DNA of 64,000 nucleotides, taken from the NCBI RefSeq assembly GCF_001411555.2, contig NC_049905.1:20574097-20638096 (forward strand), written 5' to 3'. How positions within the stretch are numbered: position 1 is the first letter of the stretch; every line of letters begins with the position of its first letter. The translations under genes were made by a program, and so were the position numbers. The notes beneath the pieces are model-generated. The model saw nothing but the letters and a program-made list of their open reading frames with translations. It was not told where the DNA came from and searched no databases. Below are positions 57,540 to 64,000 of this stretch, in pieces. This DNA comes from Juglans regia. Taxonomy: Eukaryota > Streptophyta > Magnoliopsida > Fagales > Juglandaceae.

Positions 57540-60500
57540 CTTAGTAAATAGTAGTAATTTAACTTCCTACCTTCGACCATCTATCTATCTACTGCATGGG
57601 AATTTGAAAAAGATTTGTACTAATAGTTGTTGTTTGTTTCTGTTTTGTGACCACTTTGCCCCTTTCATTTGTTTCCTTTCTTTAATGTGTAGTGATACGT
57701 ATATTTATATTTATATTTATAATTTTTTTTATAATTTTTTTTATTAGTTTTATTTTAAATTTTAAATTTCAAATTTTTTTAATTTTTTTTATAAATTTTT
57801 CTTAATTAATTCATTTAGCATTTTTCTTCTTTGATTTCAATAGGAACAAAACAATAAAAAAAAGTCTGTTGATTGGTTTCCGTTTGGATCCCGGGATTCT
57901 TGAATTTTCATGCAAAATGATATGAGAGATGAGGAACTAGTCATTTTTTAAGAATTTGATTTATTATATTAAAATTCCGTGTTTGCTGTGATATTCGATC
58001 ATATGAAATGTGTAATCACCAAAACCTGCATGTGACAAATGAGAATGCTAAAAACTTAAATAAATATTTATCTCATGTTTTTTTTATTTCACGAAATATT
58101 GAAATAAATCATTTTACATCATAAAACAGTGATAGGGCAAAGCTGCTTGAATAAATATTTTCTTTAGTTCTCTAATTATCCAAAAGCTTTTTATAATTGG
58201 CAGAGAAATAAACATAGCATGTGAACCTCACTGTATTTAATATTAAAATCTGCATTATGTAACATTTAATGCAGTAAATCCACATATTATAATCTACAAA
58301 ATCTCTGTCTTCTTCCTTCGTCCTGTAGAAAGTATTTGAACTGAAAAATAATCTCAATATGCAAGTCTTATTTATCCCATCTTACAATAAAACTGTTTAT
58401 TTGCGTCCAGTTAATTCTAATTAAATAACTATTTATAGCTAATATTGATTATAAAAAATCTTTTGATTGTAATAAATTAGTCGCAAAAGACCGTTTTTCT
58501 TGTAGTCGATCCTATCCTTGATGTAAATTGAGTTTTGACCGGCTTAGTTAGTCTAGTTTGGTTACACAAAATCAAATAATCTTATCTCATTTCATATAAT
58601 CATTATAATTTTTCTAAACTCTTATACAAAATATAATAAATAATTTAATTTTTTTTTAATTTTAAATAAAAATAATATTTTTTTTAATTTTTAATAAAAT
58701 ATTTTATCTCATTTGAACTGCCTAATCAAACAAAGTCAAGGATAATTGTACTAAGAAATTTGGGGAGTACTCAGTTTTGTTATCTAACCGAGCAACATGA
58801 CTTTCATGACCCATTTCCCACCATTTGGCAAATTCAAAAAGCTCACTCTGTTTATATTTTGTACAAGAGAGGCGAATCTAAACGTACACAAAGAACTAAA
58901 AAATAATTGTTAATTTTTATGTAGTACTGAGCAATGAAATTCGATTGCCAACAATGAATCTTTTAATAAATTATTAAGTTATGGGTAAAGCTCGAGCTAG
59001 ACAAAAAGAGTACTCTTGGTACCATGATCATTGGAAGAAGAAAATTAAACCTCGACCCAATGATGCTTGGAATCTTTTTCTTTTTGCTATTTGCTCGAGA
59101 AAATATTGAAGGTCAATCCTAATATATTCTCTTTTTGAGAAATGATATATTCGAACCAATTAACAATAAAAAGGGAGTTCAACTCTACGATAATACTCAT
59201 TATATAATATGAGAAATTTTATGCATAAGTTACTATTTATTTTCATATTTATATTTATATTTTTTTTTTTCATAAGATTTGAATATATTTTTTATAGGGT
59301 GTATGAGTATTTTTCATAAGATGTGAGATATGAGATAGTAAATTGTAACTGATGAATGTAATTTTTCTTATAACATATTATAAGACTCAATTTTAGATAT
59401 AAAGTTCAGCATAAAGAGTAATGTTATATACTACAGTACTCTTATCCAATGTTTTGAATATCGTACCAGATGGCGTATCAGTCAAGGCACTAGAACGAAA
59501 TATTTCGGTATTGATATCGTTTCGTATACCATTTCGAGATAATCGATATATGAATAAATATATATAAATTATATTCTAAAATAATAGTCTATATACGAAT
59601 AAATTATATATAAATACATATATATAAATTATAAATAGTCTAATCTGAATTGAGGATACAAAAATAAGCTTATAATTTGAAAAAATGAAATAAATAAATA
59701 AAGGTCGAAATATTGATCGATACAGGTCGAAACACAGGCCAGTACGGCCGGTATTTAGATCGGTACGAAACATATATGATATCTGTATCGGCCACTGGAC
59801 CGATACGAAAAATTTCAACTGTACCAATCGATACGGTATGAAATTAAAAATATTGTTCTTATCTCAATTTTATCCAATTATATAAAATATAACATATTTA
59901 TTATCATTAAATAATAAAAATTCATTTAATAAACATGGAAAAAATCTACACAACCTCCCATCCTCCACACACCACACATTTTTTAAATTTTATTATTTTT
60001 TTCTTTCATCAAATTTTTAATATATGAATAATGAATAGAAAAATAAAATTATTTTAAAAAGAATAAATTCAAAAAAAAAATTTAAAAAAATATTAAAAAA
60101 TATTAAAAAATATAAAGATTTAAAAAAAAGATGGTGTGTGGAGGTTAATGAGATTGTGTAGTATTACTCATAAACATGTCACGTTGAAATGAAAATAAAA
60201 TAATAATATGGTATAGAATTTTACATATTAAAAATGAGTCTCATTAATAATATTTCAGCCATGCATGCCAACACTTAAGTGAAGTCTTTAAACAAACAGT
60301 GAGGAGCGGGGGGAGAATCGACGGGGATAGCTTTTAAGAGAGGTTTGGATTCAAAATCTACCTTAGTTTATTTTAATTTATCTCATTTTATTATTATAAT
60401 TTTTTAAAATTTTTATATAAAATATAATAAATAATTTAATTTTTTTAAATCTAAAAATAACTTTTTAAAATTTTTATACAAAATATATTAAATAATTTAA

Positions 60501-61240
60501 TTTTTATTTTACTATTTTAACTCAAGTCTAAGTTGTGTTTGGATGTTGAAGTGAGTTGAGTTGAGTTGAGTTGAGATGATAAAATATTGTTAAAATATTA
60601 TTTTTTAATATTATTATTATTTTAAGATTTGAAAAAATTGAATTATTTATTATATTTTGTATTGAGATTTGAAAAAATTATAATGATGAATTGAAATAAG
60701 TTGAGATGAGTTTGACAACCAAACTCACCCTAAATCTAAATTTCTCCTTAATTGCTTTAAAAAGAGTCAGTCAATCACAAAGAACAAGGTGAGGGGAGTG
60801 TCACTGTCAAATATATTTAGTAGGCAGCAATAAATTATAAATAAATAATAAAAAAATAAAAAGAAAGATGGTCCGTGCCGTGCGGTTGAAGTAATTAAAT
60901 GAAACAACTTCGCATGATTAATTTGGCTCCTCATTTATTTAATAATTAACATGCAAAGCATGGCGCATGCAGCTCGTTGAGTTCATCATCTTATATTTCT
61001 CTCATCTCATTTCAATATTAAACTTTAATTCTCTCGATCTTCACGTACCCTTTTGTGAAGCTTTGTTGTCGGAATCCTCTTGCATGCTACGGAGTGAAAC
61101 ATGCATGCATGCATGCATGCATGCTGCACCATGTTTAAAGAGTCCTGATTTTTATGTAATTAATGAAAGTTGTGGCAGGAGGACTAATTATACTTTTGTC
61201 TGTTTGCTTTCATTCTTTGAACATATTATTAATTTAGAGA
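57540..61240. other. AT-rich intergenic region with several MITEs
   Basis: No gene seen. Recognisable elements: TGAGATGAG-family copies at about 58570-58735, 60345-60530 and 60531-60735 (GTTTGGATGTTGAAGTGAGT to CAACCAAACTCACC); a sequence with repeated GGTACGAAA / CGATACG motifs at 59455-59845; and a MITE at 59950-60165 with CTACACAACCTCC and AGATTGTGTAG ends. A run of five GCAT units is at 61099-61121. Confidence 0.6.
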
Positions 61241-61243
61241 TAA

Positions 61244-61854
61244 TTTTAGGAAAGGGAAATGCTATATCTCCCGCTTGGAGCTCCCGCTGGAGATTAGTAT
61301 ATTTTTTATGTGTTTTTTTTTAAATTATTTTTTATATAGATTTTTTTTAATAATTTTAACTATTTTTAAAAAATAAAAAAATTCAAAATATTATTAAAAA
61401 ATATTTTTTTTAATCACGAAGTAAAATAAAAAATCATATTTCTTAATCACGAAGTAAAATAAAAAATTATAAAAAAATATTTTTTTATTTAAAATATTTT
61501 TTTATTTTACTTCGTAATTAAGAAAGTATATTTTAATGAATTTTTTTTTACTTTCTAATTAAGGAAGTGTTTTTAATGATGTTCTAAATTTATTTTATTT
61601 TTTTAAAAATATTTTTTATAATTTTTTATTTTACTTCATGATTAAGAAAGTATTTTTTAATTTATATTTTTTTACTTTCTAATTAAGAAAATATTTTCTG
61701 AATGATGTTTTAAATTTATTTTATTTTTTTAAAATATTTTAAAATAATAAAAAATCTATATAAAAAATTACTTAAATAAAACACATATAAAATAACACTA
61801 CACTCCAGCGGCGGGAGCCCCCAGCGGAAGCTGTAGCATCACCCTTTTAGGAAA
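61244..61854. mobile_element. Mutator-like MITE, 591 bp, with 9-10-bp target duplication
   Basis: TTTTAGGAAA at 61244-61253 and 61845-61854 flanks the element. The ends are GGGAAATGCTATATCTCCCG at the left and, reverse complemented, GGGTGATGCTACAGCTTCCG at the right, an imperfect inverted repeat of about 40 bases. The interior carries direct and inverted copies of TTAATCACGAAGTAAAATAA. No transposase. Confidence 0.85.
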
Positions 61855-64000
61855 ATTCCTCTTGCAAGGCACACCAAACTGTACACTAATGTTAATATAT
61901 ATAAGTAATTTGTTTAATAAAATAGTACGAATTAAATATAAAAATAATTTTTATGAGATAGAATATCATATTCTTCTTTCAAAATTTTTCTTCTTTTATT
62001 TTTATTTTTAATAAAAAAATCATATTAATATTGATATACAATTTGATGAACCAAATCGCTTGTAGTCAATAAGGCTCGCATTCTATAAACAGATTATTAA
62101 TTTGGGAAGTGACTTTTGTTAGGAATAAATGTATCATGCCTTAGTCCCAATCCATCAAAAAGCATCATTTGAAAGCATGAGAAAAAAAAAAAAAGACAAC
62201 TTAGAGCATTCACAATGGCTCATGTAAAATATATTTTTTTTATAAATTATAAAAAAAAGTTAATCAAAAGACCCTTTTAATGGATTTTGTATTTTTATCT
62301 TTATTTTATATTTTGCTATGGTAACCTTCTAGATGTAGAAAATATTATTCATAACTCTAAAATATTTTTAATTATTTTCTCTCTTATTTAGAACCCAGAA
62401 CGCTACAGTAATCCTCTAGAAAGCCAGAATTCTTCTACAAAGCCTCTCACAGCGAAATTGGGAAAGGGCCCGCCAGTGCAACTAGTGGCATCCCTACTAG
62501 TGCATACAATACAATCCACCGTTTAGAACATTCCATAATAGTGGTTTGGCATTTAAATTTGGATTAATCTAAAATATGACATAATTATATAATATTATAT
62601 ACAAAGAAATATTACAAATATTAAAAGATATGGAGATATTGTAAATTTATTGAAAGTTAGAAGAAATATTTGAAATAAATTACAAATATTAAAATAAATA
62701 TTTAAATGATATGGAGAAAAAATAGATAAGTTAATATATGATCTATTGTAAAAATAAGTATGTAAAATAGAAAAAATAGATTTTAATGAGATCTTCGACC
62801 GCCACTGCGAGATGTATAAACTCAGTGTTTTGCTTTCTGTCGTGGGATTTTCTTGTACAAAAGTGTTGAAGTAACAAGTTGTTAACAATTTGTTTACAAC
62901 TATAAATTAAAATAATTTATTTTTAAAATTTTTGTTTAACTTTTATTTTGATTTGATGTTTTTAAATATTTAAAAAATACTATTTTAGTAAGCTGTGTTT
63001 GGATGTGTAGGTAATGGCAGATGATCTAAGTTTATATGTAAATAATAATATCTTATGTGTCTCATTGATATGTGTTTAAATGCAAATAGGTTGAGATATA
63101 TATTTGAATGTATAAAATGGATTGAGCTGAGTTTTAACTTTGAAAAATGATACTTACAGTCGTGAATGTGTAAGTACCGTACAATCGTTTTGAAAAAAAA
63201 GAATAAATATGGGATCTACATAAAAAGAAATTAATTTTTTAATAATAAATCTTATTTTTTTTAAAGTGATTGCATGACGTTTCGCATTCTATAACTATAT
63301 ATAATTACTCTTTAACTTTTTATAAAAAATTAAAAAAATAGTAAATCTTATCGATAATTAATTTAAAATAAATTGAAATAATTTTATCTTTTCAACACAA
63401 TCTGTCATGTAATGTCACTTAATTATAAAGTAAATATGCATTGCATCTAGCTTTTTCCGAACTTTTATTTCTGGAGTCTAATTAGGACACTTTTTATTTC
63501 AAGTAAAGTAGTAGTATCCATTTTATTAATTCAAAACACGAGATATTTTGATTATTTTATTTAATTTATTCTCTCATCTTATATGTTGACGGAATTAATT
63601 TATCTCTGCAATGGATGTACACTTCATTATGCACTTTGACTTTTGATTTAAACGTCAGTAATTTTTTTTTTTAGAAATAATAGTTGCGTGAGTTTGTAAG
63701 TATTGTATTATTATTTTAAAAAAAATTGAATAAATATGAAATTTATATAAAAAATAATAATTTTTTAATATTAGACTCTATTCTTTTTTAAAATAATTAT
63801 ACAATACTTACGTACTTTATGACTACATATAACATTACTATTTTTATTTTAAGTTTAATTTTCAAATTAACTTTATATTGAATCAAGACTTAAGACTGGA
63901 TGTTGAAATGATTTCAAATAATATACGAAGTAAAAGAATTATGAATAGTAATAAAAAAATTATAAATAATTTATAAATAATAATGAATAGATAATTTGGC
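61855..64000. other. AT-rich intergenic region to the window end
   Basis: No gene seen. 62203-62220 (GAGCATTCACAATGGCTC) looks like one end of a MITE. 63145-63300 and 63670-63840 are two diverged copies of one element, sharing GTAAGTA(C/T)(C/T)GTA..AATCG/TATT and GAATAAATATG(G/A)(G/A)A, with inverted ends of the GTACGTAAGTATTGT kind. Confidence 0.5.

Overview
The window is nuclear DNA of a flowering plant, a eudicot. Evidence: GT-AG introns of hundreds to thousands of bases, AT-rich spacers full of short transposons, plant-type LINE, SINE, copia and hAT-like repeats, and plant-specific proteins. A short inverted-repeat element with TTGAGATGAG-like ends recurs many times. From memory such elements are abundant in walnut and hickory relatives (Juglandaceae, Fagales), so that family is my guess for the source, by inference only.

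Six gene loci and one gene relic are visible. (1) 259-7901, plus: the last six coding exons of an NAD kinase of the NADK1 type; its 5' part lies left of the window. (2) 9643-16444, minus: a seven-exon chloroplast RETICULATA-RELATED (DUF3411) gene, converging on the NAD kinase; its introns hold LINE and SINE debris. (3) 22289-28397 and (4) 30409-41579, plus: two tandem six-exon reductase genes of the cinnamyl-alcohol-dehydrogenase-like / phenylacetaldehyde-reductase family, 325 aa each with 7 differences. (5) 44203-45500: a broken third member. (6) 46404-49095, minus: a small conserved 79-aa protein gene with a 2.3-kb intron in its 5' UTR. (7) 53306-57232, minus: a five-exon, 517-aa coiled-coil protein gene.

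Between the genes: 16.5-22.2 kb holds an AT-rich spacer, a decayed minisatellite, and an array of about 12 units of 75-80 bp that contains a 6+6 bp palindrome and is split by a 529-bp hAT-like insertion. The reductase duplication begins inside this array, since three units recur at 29.34 kb in front of copy 2. A decayed copia element (49495-52496) sits upstream of the small gene. From 57.5 kb to the end I see only AT-rich spacer with MITEs, including a clear Mutator-like MITE at 61.25-61.84 kb.

The main story is the reductase cluster. The three copies let insertions and deletions be ordered: the intron-3 LINE is absent from the relic, shared by copies 1 and 2, and so inserted between the two duplications. 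A 3.3-kb LINE in intron 1 of copy 2 came later. Copy 1 lost parts of introns 3 and 4. Exon 5 to exon 6, with intron 5 and its microsatellite, is almost identical in the two copies although the rest differs by a few per cent, which points to recent gene conversion. I found no operon-like or otherwise clearly unprecedented system.
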